From: Isoetes taiwanensis
Taxonomy: Eukaryota > Streptophyta > Lycopodiopsida > Isoetales > Isoetaceae
Reading direction: 5' to 3'
DNA length: 64,000 bases
Assembly: GCA_021234155.1 (NCBI GenBank)
Contig: JAJEKV010000030.1
Coordinates: 16,236,003-16,300,002, forward strand
Positions 43,957 through 55,159 of this stretch are shown here, piece by piece. The notes beneath the pieces were generated by a model, which was not told the origin of the DNA, did not search any database, and was given only the letters and a program-made list of their open reading frames with translations. Made by a program: the position numbers and the translations under genes. How positions within the stretch are numbered: position 1 is the first letter of the stretch; each line of letters starts with the position of its first letter.

Positions 43957-46560
43957 ATGGAGGGTGAGAATTCCAATGGAAGTGATGGTTCTAAGCGCCA
44001 AGTATGCCGACATTGGCGGTGTTATGCCACAAAACAAATAAAGAAGCGTGTTGTGGTCGGTGGATTGCATCCTCGATTCTTTGGCAAACGCCGTCGAGAT
44101 CAAAGATTAGTTTTTGTGATCGTTTGTTGCAAGATGACAGGCTTTTTTTTGTTTTGAACACATGAATTGGAAATCCTTCCGAAGTTATTGTTATGAAATC
44201 AATGATCGAAACTTGAAAGATGGACTTCAAGAAGTAAAGTCACGCTAATAGCAAAGATAAATTGGCCGCAAAACATTCCTTTGTTATCAATGATTGTTGG
44301 AAAAAAAGGAGATATAAACAAGAATGTTTCTTCAAAATTGCTAAAGATACTGACCAAGAAATTTATCCAAAGCTGCGCAGAAGAAGGAAGATAATGTCAT
44401 TAAGTGGAGCAAATGTATGGGCTTTGGCGGGAAGGATGCCAAGATCAAATAGAATCGATGATTCAATCAAATGTCGGGTTTCGTGAATTTTGGCTTGACA
44501 ATACCAAAGTTTCACCAAAGGTTAGAGATGTCATGAAGAGGAGAACACAAGCAATACAATACCTTGATATCTCACGGGTTTGCTCTTGTAATTGAATCAA
44601 TTGGTCTTGGAGTTTATGTTTTCTTCCAAAAATTCTTTCATGACTTTATTACGTACATTCTAGTTACATTCGAGTGACACATTAATGAATACACATGGTT
44701 CTCATGAAATGTATTGCATTTTACATTGTTTACATAGTAGCGAAATCTTGCGGTGATGTGCTATTAGGTACTTTTTAGATGTACATCCATTACGATTACA
44801 TGTCCATGCATTTGCATTTACATGTACTTGAATATCAAAATTACATCATTCTACATTTTAGTGTACTTTCGGGTAATGAAGCCAAACAAATCGGACATAT
44901 GTACATTAGTTGTACTAATATTGTAACATTAATGTGATGTACTAATATTGGAACATTAATTAGATGTACATTGGATGTACATTGGATGTTGATTGGAACT
45001 GTTGGTGTACATTAGATGTCTTCTTAGCGTACATTAGATGTACATTAGATGTCTGATGAAGCATCGATTGGAATTTGTTGGATGGACATTTTATGTACAT
45101 AGAACATACATTAATTGTACAATAGTATAGTTCAATACTCTTTTGGCATCGGTTGCCGACATCATTTTGCTAACATGGTCTTTAATGCTTTTGTTATTGC
45201 GATCCGAGCTTTATCAGCGGTTTGTATATCGGAATCCACGATACCAAAATTAAGCCCGGCCGATTCAGTATCGAAACCTGATTGCATAAGGAAATTGAAG
45301 GAGAAACACATGTTGTTGTGTCAAACATGAGCAAGCAGATCTGTCTGAAAGGCCTTCAATGATATGAGGAGATCCCTACATGTTAATTGCACTTGCGGCT
45401 GTAGTGTCACATTGCATCCCAAACAAAACAATGGAGTATGTCAAGCAAACAAGAAAACTTTTGATAATGTTAGTATCTTGTGGAGGTCAGCGGTTCGCGA
45501 GAAATATGTGGCGGATGAATGGCATAAACTAAAATGCATCAAAAGGCGAATGTGATGAATGTGGAGTGAAGAAATTAGACATCTGTCCAAAGCGAGGAAG
45601 ATGGAATTTGAGAATGTGGGTGGCAAGTATATGCATATGTCAATGAGCCATCCAAAAAGGTACATCGAAGGCTTAGATTAGTTGATCGAGAATGACAAAG
45701 CATCTGTTTTGTTAAAGAACATGAAAAATCAGCTTGCTAAGTTTACGGATCATAACTTTCAAAAAGACTGCTGGCGAGCAAACAGTTTAAAAGATGTGTT
45801 GAGAAACTCGGGATAATAGTGTGTTATCATTTGTTGACTTTTGAGAGAACTACACATTGAAACCGAGGGGCGAAGTGCAATCAGAGCATTGGAATCGATC
45901 AAATTAGTATTTTGGTCCATATTTCAATGATGAAAATAGAAGGTAAGCTTAAAAAAAGCGGTGCATTTCTATGTTTTTGGATGTGAGGAAGCATGACACT
46001 CATTTTGTGCAACATGGTTTTAAATTACATTTGGGGTGGCTTAAGAATAATGGAGGTGGACACATAAACCTTCATTATGTGTGGTCGGATGGTTGTGCAT
46101 CTCAATTCAAATCAAGCGTGCATGGTATGGAATCTGTAGATACCATGTTGAAAATAAAATTCGAGTGATATGGAATTTCTTTGGATCGGCCATGGGAAAG
46201 GCACACATGATGGCGAGGCTGGTATAGCAAAGTTGTGGCTTGAGAGCGGCGAGAAAACAAAATGGCATGCGGTGGATTGGTCGTAAAGAAGCGGCTTGTG
46301 CGGTTTAAGGGCCAAGGAATCGGATTGTGAAAGGGTGTTTTGGGAGGTTGGAAAAACAGATGTGAGCAAAGCAAGCATTCAATTGCAAGACTTTACTCGA
46401 TACTCAGTGAGATACATTACGTGTCAACTATAAACCAGCCCGAGATCAACAAAGTTGCTATGCAGACCACTCGTGCTTTTTGTGATGCTTGCATTAACTT
46501 CAATTGGTTGAATTGTGAGAACATTAAACATTGTGGAGAATGGTCTCTAAAAGTTTAGAC
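43957..46560 (+). pseudogene. DDE-type transposase of the TIR element (heavily broken)
   Basis: A possible start is ATG 43957 (MEGENSNGSDG, then RQVCRHWRC). The protein then runs through several frames: a basic region (44262-44486), a Cys motif CDECGVKKLDICP (about 45551-45590), and an RNase H-like core with LHYVWSDGCASQFKSS (about 46068-46120). One frame change later comes HGKGTHDGEAGIAK (about 46190-46231), preceded by WNFFGS. The SDG-C-SQFK and HGKG..DG pair is a pattern I associate with a transposase family in bryophyte and fern genomes, presumably with its catalytic Asp and Glu there. A last open part (46340-46558) follows. Stops and frameshifts make it inactive. Confidence 0.65.
44650..45125. 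repeat. ATGTACAT palindrome array inside the TIR element
   Basis: Many copies of TGTACAT/ATGTACAT at irregular spacing, often as ATTAGATGTACATTGGATGT-like phrases. It lies within the transposase region, so the coding sequence here is interrupted, possibly by an intron. Further copies occur at 43665-43735, 47095-47170, 50910-51370 and 52835-52865. Confidence 0.7.
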
Positions 46561-47099
46561 CCACAGATCATATTGCCTCGTGTTGTTGAAAATGATGTGG
46601 AAGTTTTGTATCGGAGAGGATGAGGTTTGGTTTAGATGATGACTTGTATGTCATTTTGGATGTATTTGTGTCTTTTGCGGCACCGGACAATGTGGAAGGT
46701 GTTTCATACTATGTTCTCATGTGCACCGAGGGAAAAGCATGCATTGGAAGAAGATTCAATTGATGACTATGGAAATGAATACTCTGGCTGGCACTAGTGT
46801 CATTGAAGGACAATATTATGAACTAATCCCGGCTGCCACAATAAGTATAAAGCTGCTTCCTACTAAGAATGTTTTGGTACCTGGGGAATCGTGATTGGGG
46901 TTGAATCCCATTCAAGAAAGTAAAACACAAAATTTGAAGGGGCAAGCCGACATTTCACTTGCCGGATGAAGTTCATGAGACATTGTTATCACAACTTCCG
47001 GCAATTGTAGATGACATGGACTAAGTCGGATCTGTAGTACTTTCTGAAATATTGTAATACTTTGTTATAAGAACTGAAGAACTGGACTACTTGGAAGTG

Positions 47100-47165
47100 C
47101 ATTATGTACATCAATGTACATAAGATGTACAATGAGATGTACATCTTATGTACATGTTGTACATT
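47100..47165. repeat. ATGTACAT cluster
   Basis: Five or more TGTACAT words in about 65 bases, between the plus-strand transposase and the minus-strand frames. This may mark the intergenic middle of the element. Confidence 0.65.
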
Positions 47166-47369
47166 CAGAAATCTTATAAAAATTTGTTAAGTGTAAGTTG
47201 ATTAGAATTGAACACAAGAAAGTTGAATTGCATAAACACTAAAATGGTTTTGGTCATGGCAAAGATAAGAAATGGGCGAGTTTTCATGTACAAATGGTTG
47301 ATATATTTATATTGTGGACATAAATATAACACACCCAAAAATGAGCATGGCTCATAATTCATGACCAAG

Positions 47370-50300
47370 CTTCAAAATGTCGGTAGGGAGCGATATCTTA
47401 TGACTATTGCATCATGTCTTCCAGCCAGGAAAGAGGCTGAAGAGATATCCTCTAAAGCGGTAGTCCATGCGGTTTCTATAGCCGACGTGCCAGCGGCAAA
47501 CCTTTCCATCCTACATAGCCTTTGCATCTTCAGGACCGTGCCTTCCCCAAGGGTTGTGCAACAAGTGATTTCTTTGCCAATATACCTTTCATGGTTGCTT
47601 TCGTTCCTCATAATTTTCAATTTGCTCAACCTTTTCCCAAAGTTCGAGAACAATGATTATAGAGGCGATAATGGGTCCCCAACCCTATGTACTTGCGGCT
47701 TGTGTTGGTTTGTATTACCTCACGGGTCTTGTGAGAACTCTATCTCTTAGTTTCTTAATAGTCTTTTTGTGTTTGAGTCCATTCATCTACAAAGCAAATG
47801 AAGATCACTTAATTATGTATACACACTCATAATTGTACCAATAAGAAAGGCGATAAGAATAGAGTACTCAAGTGCAATGAACAAAACTTTGATACATATA
47901 TTCATAACATTTGAATTTGTACATCGGTCAAAGTCTGTACCAACAATGGGCGGTCGAGAGGCCAATAACATGATGGCAGTTTCTCCATTCCTTGCTCCGT
48001 ATATTGACTAAATTTAGGCGTGAGCACCCAAGTTCTTTGCCATAGTTTGCCCGACAAAATCTGTTCCACACTGCTGCGATATGCCATCTGCTTTGCATTA
48101 GTCATTGGATGCTCTTTCACATAAACTATACCATCTTCGGCCATTTTGAATCCATTAAGCCATGGAATGAGCTCCATGACAAACAATCTGTCACTAGCTA
48201 ATATCGGTGTCCAAGAAAAGGACATATGTAGCTTCCCTCACGAGGATTCAAAGTGGATTTGTATCTTTCGTCGTCGATCAAGCTGTATGTCCATAGTACT
48301 CTGGGTACTCTTTCCATACCACGACTAATGGTTTCACAAACAACCCCTTTTGAGGGTTGTTAGGGGTGTTTGTGTGGTGAGATCCAACAACGCTCACGGC
48401 GTAAACAAACTTGACTTTATGGAAAAAGCATCACAAATATGTTCCACAATTGGTTGAAGATTTTTAGAAGTGAGTGAAGACCGGATGGCAACATCAAACC
48501 CTTCTCTTACAAATGCTAACGATGATGCTAACCACGGCTGCGATAAAAACACATTTCCTATATTAAATTGAAGCTCATCTTTACGGATCTGTTGGTATCT
48601 TGAGTTAATATTTTTCATTCTTGTGCACACTCTTGCCCAACCACGAATTTAAGTCAAAGATAGCGAGCTTTCTCCACTGAATTAGATGATTCACACATCG
48701 GCAAGAAAACACTTGAGATTCACAATTTATAATTACATTTCGGACACACAATTGAGAAAACACATTGATAATTACCGCGATTGTTATTTGCAGGGTGTAA
48801 GTGAGACAAATAAATTAATTTTTTCATTACTTATTGAGTACAAAGAAGCTGGAGACATGGCTCATACAAAGCTGTAATTTACAAACAAGTCAAAGGGACT
48901 ATCTACCTGTGTAGGAACAAGCTGCTTGTATATTCATCTAGCCTTCTACAATTAATGCCTCCATTAGATGATCCCTCCGTGACTTGGCATAGGCATCGGT
49001 GAACCAAGCTGGGTGTCATCGCATGGTGCACAAGTATTAGAGGACTATACCAACAAATAACTAATAGGAAAATAACATGTTCTACTTACAAAAATGGAGC
49101 TTGGTTTGTGCATCAACCACGGCATCTATGAATTTGTGCATGTAAGCCACAATGTACATGCAAGGGTTCTTTGGTACTAGTTTACGGCATTTTAGGGACG
49201 AGAGTTTCTGGGAGCATCAAAGTTCTTCCTACCATGGTTTAAAATTTTGTTGGATCCGAGCATCATGTTATTGATCACAAGCTTATGAAACTGCAAAATT
49301 GCAATGTGAGAATAAATCAAGCATAAGAAATTGCAATATGAGAATAATCAAATCATAAAAACAAAGCGAAACTCATACTTATACGGACCACTTTAGCATG
49401 GTTACATAGCCTTTGGCGGGGGAGAGGATCGTATACTTGGGCTAGCTATAGATGGAAAAAGAGCTTTTCATTGGACCGGCAAGCACAAGTATTGCCAATG
49501 CCACATTTGGGCCTTGCGGGGGTGGAACAAATATGTATTGGCATCTTGCAATCAAAATGCCATCCGGCCCTTCCTTTATGTTAGTGTTACGTGCATCGCC
49601 CCCTTTGTTCTTGAGGGAATTCACAAAATTACGGAAGGTGTCGGTCGAACCGCAAGTAAAAACTTGTGTTTCCAATCGGATGGAAGGCGCTACAAAGGTA
49701 CACGCACACAAATCCAGTTACATATTAATACATAAGATGAGTGACTTAGGGAATGAAATAACATAAATATGTTGAAATGCTAGCCTACCTCCCATAGACA
49801 TCTACCATCTTAGAGGTCAAGTCCGAGCTTCAGCAGAACTTCGTCAACATCACTTTGAAAGATAGAGGGTGCGAGGCTTAGGAGGGCCGAGTCCCTATAA
49901 GGAGTGAATGGAACCAACCTTTTCGGTCGGTTCACTAAAGCGTACAAGGAAACAATGACATTAGCAAAAAGAATATATCTATTGTAATCAATTGTATATT
50001 ACTCACCTTGTAAATTCATCACTGTTTCAAACATCTTAGAGGATTGCTTTGCACCTTATTTGTTATCACATCAATATTTGCTTGTAGATCCTCTTCCTCT
50101 TAGGTTCAGGCTTCGGAAGGATCGGGATCAGCTTCCTTCACGACTTTGTGATCGTGTCCTATGTACAAAAAAAAATGTGGTTAATTACCATAAATGCGAG
50201 ATGTTTAACAAAATTAGTTCATCTTGGACATACCTCTTTCTAGGTGGTGGTGGCACTTTTTGCTGGAGATTTTCTTTTAGGAGGACATTTTTTTGTTCTT

Positions 50301-52747
50301 TGGAGATTTTGCTGTTATTTTTTTCCTTTTGGAGTGCCATCACCGGCATTCTTTTGCCTCCTCTTTGGAGTGGACTCAACTACCAACTCGGCTTCCTCTT
50401 CCACGGTATCTCACGGGTTAAAATCTGGATCTGTGTCCTTTGTAGCTTCTTACATGTAGCGAGGTCAGGCGGGACCCGCAGGATGATCTTTGAGAAATTT
50501 GAATCTTTCTTAGCTTCTCCAATTACTAATTTAGCACTTGGTGATGAAAGATTTTTCATTCGGCGTGATCATTGAAGGCTCTTTTTGCACTGCTTTAGCT
50601 TTCTCAAGTGCCATCCTCTCAATTTCCTCAACTTCACTTTGCCATGTTGGCGAGGAGCCTTTGTGCGCGGTGTTCTATGCGGCCTTTGAAAATGTCATTG
50701 GTGATGCGGAGCTGGAAGGTAGAGGGTCTCTGATTGATGCGCTTATTATGCTCGGTAAAATCTGTAAAAAGAGAGTCGATCGAGATGGCTCAAGAACATC
50801 GACCATTAAAAAAACATACGGGATAGGAGCGACCTCATCGCAAACAAACAAATGATCTAAATTTCAATAGACATAAAAGAACATGAAAAGCGAGAACTAA
50901 TGAGAAATATATGGTACATCACAAAAAGCATGTACATTTCATGTACATAGAATGTACCAAATGTAAGTAACTACATTTAACTATAGCCAAATGTACATGT
51001 ACATGTTCCTCAATGTACATAAAGGTACATCAATGTACCCGGATGTACCTTGATGTACCCCGGATGTACCCGGGTATCGGTTAGGGAATGTAGATCTATG
51101 CCAAAAAAAAAAGCACATATATGTAAAAATGCACATACTTATGAATCCATCTCTGAGATGCACTCTAAAGATAAATGCATGTACATCTATTTGCAGATGT
51201 AGACTCCATTAGAGACATGTACAAGCTGATACAACTGCGGTCAAGCTCAAAAATAAAAGCATCAATAAACAAGCAAATATATGCCTATGTACCTACGCTT
51301 ACGGATGTACACTAAAAGTTATACATGTACAAGGAATAGCAATGCCTTTGAAAGCCATACATGTAGAACTATCACGGTCCCTAATAACAAATATGAATGA
51401 AGAGAAATATAAGTTTAAATTAGTTGAGAGCAATGCATACCTTTCCGCGGCCCGAGGGAAACCAAGCTGAATTCAAATGCCCTCATCCCGGATGCAACCT
51501 TTTATGCAATTCTGTCTTTCATGGACCAGATAACACAAGCGGAAGAGGCAATAAGCATCTACGCATGGAGCTAGCGACAACAAACCGGTTTGCCAAAGCC
51601 TTGGCCAACAATTACATGGCTGAATGTGATGAGCGCTCTATAGAAGTAGCTCCCTCTGAGGGGGGGCCGGGTGCGAGAACAATAGGTCCCTGCTCTCCCC
51701 ATGAAATCAAAATCTGTGAATGCCTTTCTGAACCAATTCAATGCAATTAAGTTTTTCCTTTGCTTGTTCAATTGAGATTTCATGCCTTTCAATGTCTTTA
51801 GTTGCTTCACTGCAAACCAATTTCTAGCTTAGAAGAGTGTTGTTCTTTATCATGTCTACTCATAACCAAGTCTTCCAACTTGTACTTCAACACTCAGAAC
51901 ATAACAAACATTTCAATGGGGATCACGGGACAATTTGTCAAATTCTGTTTTGTCTCATCTATTTTTTACGCGGATGGCTGTGAGATCTTGGATAGCATAT
52001 CCTTTCTACCCTCAATCCGGCTGATGACCTTCAATGCATCCCTCCTTTTTTTTCTTCGGTGCTTCTACTTCATTCAATAGGTTAGTTTTTCTCCTCCAAC
52101 CCATGCTTAAGTAATGCTTTATTGTGTCAACATCTGATCTAGAATAACCCGGGGCTCTAATATTACTGGCTGCAATACGATGTCTGTTTGATAGTTGAGG
52201 ATTTTTGTTGTAGGGTCCTCTGTAGCGTCTGAGGCGAGGGTTTTGGCAAGATCTTTGGCGGTCCTAGCCACGTCCATCAATCAACAAGCCGTCCCTTCAA
52301 GTGAAGAGCAAATGCTACGGCAAAATAGGTTGAAATATAATGGTTTGTAACTTTGTTTCTTGCCATAAACCAATTCATAATATTTAAAAAATCATCTTTC
52401 CATGCGATTACGGATTCTCCTTCCTTGAATCCTCGTCACGTTTTTGGAGCTTCACCCCATACCTCGTTCATAACCATCTCTAGGTTGGGTATGTGGGCCT
52501 CTGCATGTTTCTCACGGAGGTCTTTGGCTTGGATCACCTCGGAACCCAAGCGTAAACTCCTTGGAGGTAAAATTCCCTTGCCGGAGCTTGGCATCTTGCT
52601 TGGGGCTGTGGTGATGAGCAAGCACTCATCAGGGGGCGTTTTGGGGCCATAGCTAGATGAAGAATTCGTGATCGGAATCCAAGCGAGAGAAGGCGGGGGA
52701 TAGTGAGCGAGAGGCAAACCAAGAAAGAATTTGGGAAAGAATTTCAA
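47370..52747 (-). pseudogene. Possible second gene of the TIR element (minus strand, fragmentary)
   Basis: Minus-strand fragments in order: 52747-52436 (begins near the right TIR; SSGKGILPPRSLRLGSEVIQ and NLEMVMNEVWGEAPKT), a helix-rich stretch near 52080-51570, 49711-49442 (ending GPMKSSFSIYS), 48630-48394 (YQQIRKDELQFNIGNVFLSQ), 48225-47902 (MELIPWLNGFKMAEDGIVYV) and 47653-47372. They share strand and position but I recognise no domain. They may be exons of one gene or unrelated open stretches. A helper protein of the transposon is a reasonable guess only. Confidence 0.35.
50910..51370. repeat. Second ATGTACAT array inside the TIR element
   Basis: Dense GTACAT/ATGTAC words, for example CAAATGTACATGTACATGTT near 50990, together with GGATGTACC-type variants near 51035-51070. 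It resembles the array at 44650-45125. Confidence 0.7.
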
Positions 52748-52880
52748 AATCCGATAATTGCGGGTTCAGAGTAGTGGATAGCCATTAATCATGGCAGTTA
52801 CTAGCTGGTCATGATGACAGTTATTCCAAAAATGTGCATTCGGTACATATGTATATGTACAAAAAGGGCTACATTTATAG

Positions 52881-52902
52881 ACACCCTTTCATGCTTTTAC
52901 CC
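52881..52902 (-). repeat. Right terminal inverted repeat
   Basis: 22 bp, perfect inverted match to 43647-43668; followed by target duplication AGCA. Confidence 0.95.
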
Positions 52903-52927
52903 AGCAAAACTCAATGTTTTTGGCCCC

Positions 52928-53393
52928 ACCCCTCACAGAGTGCGCCCAGACCAAATCCGCCATTCTCGGATTTGCTCCCGCATTTGCTGCTTGTGTGATC
53001 AGTCGGCTTCTTGATCTTTGCCAATAATTGGCCAAATGTAGAAAGTAAGGGCACCATCCATTAGTAGGATTTGACCCTTAGATTGTAGAAATTGGCCAAC
53101 CTAGATCCAAATAGAGTCACACCCCTCACAGAGTGCGCTCAGACCAAATCCGCCATTCTCAGATTTGCTCCTCGCGCACTGTGTGAGTTGTCGACCCCAA
53201 ATCTATGTTAAAACTTGTCCAAATGAAGAAAGTAAGGGCACAATCCGACCTATCTCGACGAGATGAGCAGGATTTCACCCTTAGTTTGCATGTTTGGCAT
53301 CATCCTTGACCCAAACAAGGCCCCACCCCTCACAGAGTGCACCCAGACCAAATCTGCCATTCTCGGATTTGCTTCTCGCGCACTGTGTGAGTG
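52928..53393 (+). repeat. Hairpin promoter repeats, units 3 to 5
   Basis: Units at 52928-53003 (right half degenerate), 53120-53190 and 53322-53393, starting about 190-200 bp apart. Same double inverted repeat as units 1 and 2 (CTCACAGAGTGCGC/GCGCACTGTGTGAG outside, AAATCCG/CGGATTT inside). The spacers contain AGTAAGGGCACAATCC- and GGATTTCACCCTTAG-like words. Confidence 0.85.
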
Positions 53394-53568
53394 GTCACAC
53401 CATATTTGTCCTAATTTGTCCTAACTTTCTCCAAATTAGATGAAATTTGTTGCAATAGGATCCTTAGAATGCATTCTTTAACCTAGTTTGCCTATGAATT
53501 GCATAGCAGCATCTTAGAATCATAGGGATTCCCCAACTTTGAAATTTCCCAAAATTAGGGTTTTTGTC

Positions 53569-53688
53569 TATAAATAGGACCACAACCCTCATTTGCATTC
53601 TAACCCTTTGCTCCTCACTCCAAGCCGATTTCCCAGGCTCCCAAAGGCGCTTCCCCATCTGTTTGACATCCCCAGCTGCTCAAGCATC
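53569..53688 (+). promoter_or_regulatory. Core promoter and leader of the second cassette gene
   Basis: TATAAATA (53569-53576), CTCATTTGCATT (53588 on) and a C/T-rich leader to the ATG at 53689, parallel to 42229-42340. Confidence 0.7.
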
Positions 53689-55098
53689 ATGGCAACCTCT
53701 GCATTTAGGCGATGGTACAGCGCCACAGCTCACGTGGCCGAGGCCGACATCAACTCCGTCTTTGCCGTCTTCCAGAAGGAGGTTGATGTGGAGGCTACCA
53801 TCAATGCCACCCCTTTCTACCAAGACATCATGACTGAGTTCCATGCCAAGATAGGACCCTCTCTAGTAGAGCTCCCACCTTGCGTAGGATACTTTGCTCC
53901 AAGCATGGCCCTCAAGACATCCCCAACATAGACAAGTACCTAGAAAACAAGATTAGTCGCTTGCCTAACTACATGTCCATAGTTGTCAATAGGAGGAGAT
54001 ATTTCTCTTACACCGCAGCCATAGCTATTTTCCTATCTCATCGAGCCCAAATCCAGATAGGAGAACCATGCAGTGCAGCCCTTAGGCCGGAGTGGGACCC
54101 GAGAGACATCACAGACATAGACACGGTAGAAGAAGGCTGACAAGTAGGCGGCTTGAGCTTTGAAGGCTTTGAGGAGCCACAGAACGACCCCACCACTTGG
54201 GCAAGGCATCACAAGCTTGACCTCGGTAATTATCAAGGAGAGCGTGCCAAGCCTCCCCGACATCAAGAACCTCGAGTCGCGAGCTTGGGGGCTATAGAAT
54301 AGGCGAACTTACGCATCTCCTGACAACAAGCCGGCCCTCGATGACTTCATCGGTAGGGAAACATGAGGACTTTCCCATTAGCATAAGGGAAGCCGGGACA
54401 TACAGACCGGACATCAGCGGACATTGAAGCCTACATCGGCATCCAAGGGATGATAGGTGAGCAAGTTGCCCTCGGAAGAGGAGTTCTTAGCAATTCAGGG
54501 AGGCGCATGGGAATGAGAGAGAGAAATCAGCGACCGCCTCCTACCCGGCACCTCGCGCCGCCCCTGACACTAGTTGAAGGCGGCATCAGCCTAGCATCTT
54601 CCATGTCTGCGATGGATGAGAGATGGTGGAAGTCTTGGTTGATGAGAGTACTCCAGGAAGACACAGGCGACATTGAGATCAAGTGAGGCAGGGCATGACA
54701 AAGCCCTCAGGTACTACCTCCCCTTGCTCATTGATGGAAGGATAGCGGTTATACACTGCCAATTCAGCCCACGGGGTGAAGAAGGAGTTTTCATGCTCAT
54801 TGCTCTCTCAGGATTCGGAAGTCATGCTCGTATGGCCCCAAACATCGATCATGTCATCCTTGTCAAGAGAACAATAGCATTGAGCATCTTCGACTTCGCG
54901 GTCCCCTATAGACGACAGGGCAGATTAGCAGTTACTGCAGCCTATACATCAGAGAGGAGGATTGAAGACTTGGTGACCGCACTTCAAGGAGGCACGACTA
55001 CAAATATCCTGGGGAACTTAGGGCGAACAATCGGCACGGCCGAAGTGAAGAAATTTTTAGAGGACAACCCGGATTACATGAAAAGATTCCAAGAATAG
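53689..55098 (+). pseudogene. Second cassette gene, unknown protein (several frame breaks)
   Basis: The ATG at 53689 starts MATSAFRRWYSATAHVAEAD. The frame stops at 53931, but the next frame (53880-54140) continues smoothly (NIDKYLENKISRLPNYMSIV, then SYTAAIAIFLSHRAQIQIGE). Further frames follow at 54140-54300 (DLGNYQGERAKPPRHQEPRV), 54450-54686 and 54673-55098. The last is a 141-codon well-formed stretch with ALRYYLPLLIDGRIAVIHCQ, FDFAVPYRRQGRLAVTAAYT and DNPDYMKRFQE before its stop. I do not recognise the protein. It is not gag, protease, RT or integrase, and I see no signal peptide. Total length would be about 470 codons. It shares promoter architecture with the H3-like gene and precedes the gag-pol. 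Confidence 0.55.
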
Positions 55099-55159
55099 AA
55101 TTAAAAATTGTTGCAATTTCCGTGACTGATATCTTGAATGTATAAATAGTATTATATCC

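Larger units (their letters stand above)
43647..52902 (+). mobile_element. DNA transposon, 9.26 kb, 22-bp TIRs, 4-bp target duplication
   Basis: The left end GGGTAAAAGCATGAAAGGGT GT (43647-43668) is perfectly repeated in inverted form at 52881-52902. AGCA flanks both sides (43643-43646, 52903-52906). A 322-bp MITE at 61778-62099 has nearly the same ends and a different 4-bp duplication, AATT, which supports a 4-bp target rule. Inside are a degenerate plus-strand DDE-type transposase (43957-46560), minus-strand frames of a possible second gene (52747 down to about 47370), and arrays of ATGTACAT. A 4-bp duplication is known for Sola, Ginger and some Academ elements. I cannot assign the superfamily from the sequence alone. 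Confidence 0.9.

Noticed and set aside
41836-55098. Endogenous giant-virus or other DNA-virus fragment encoding a histone
   Set aside because: No virus hallmark gene (major capsid, packaging ATPase, DNA polymerase) was recognised nearby. The neighbours are retroelement and TIR-transposon genes.
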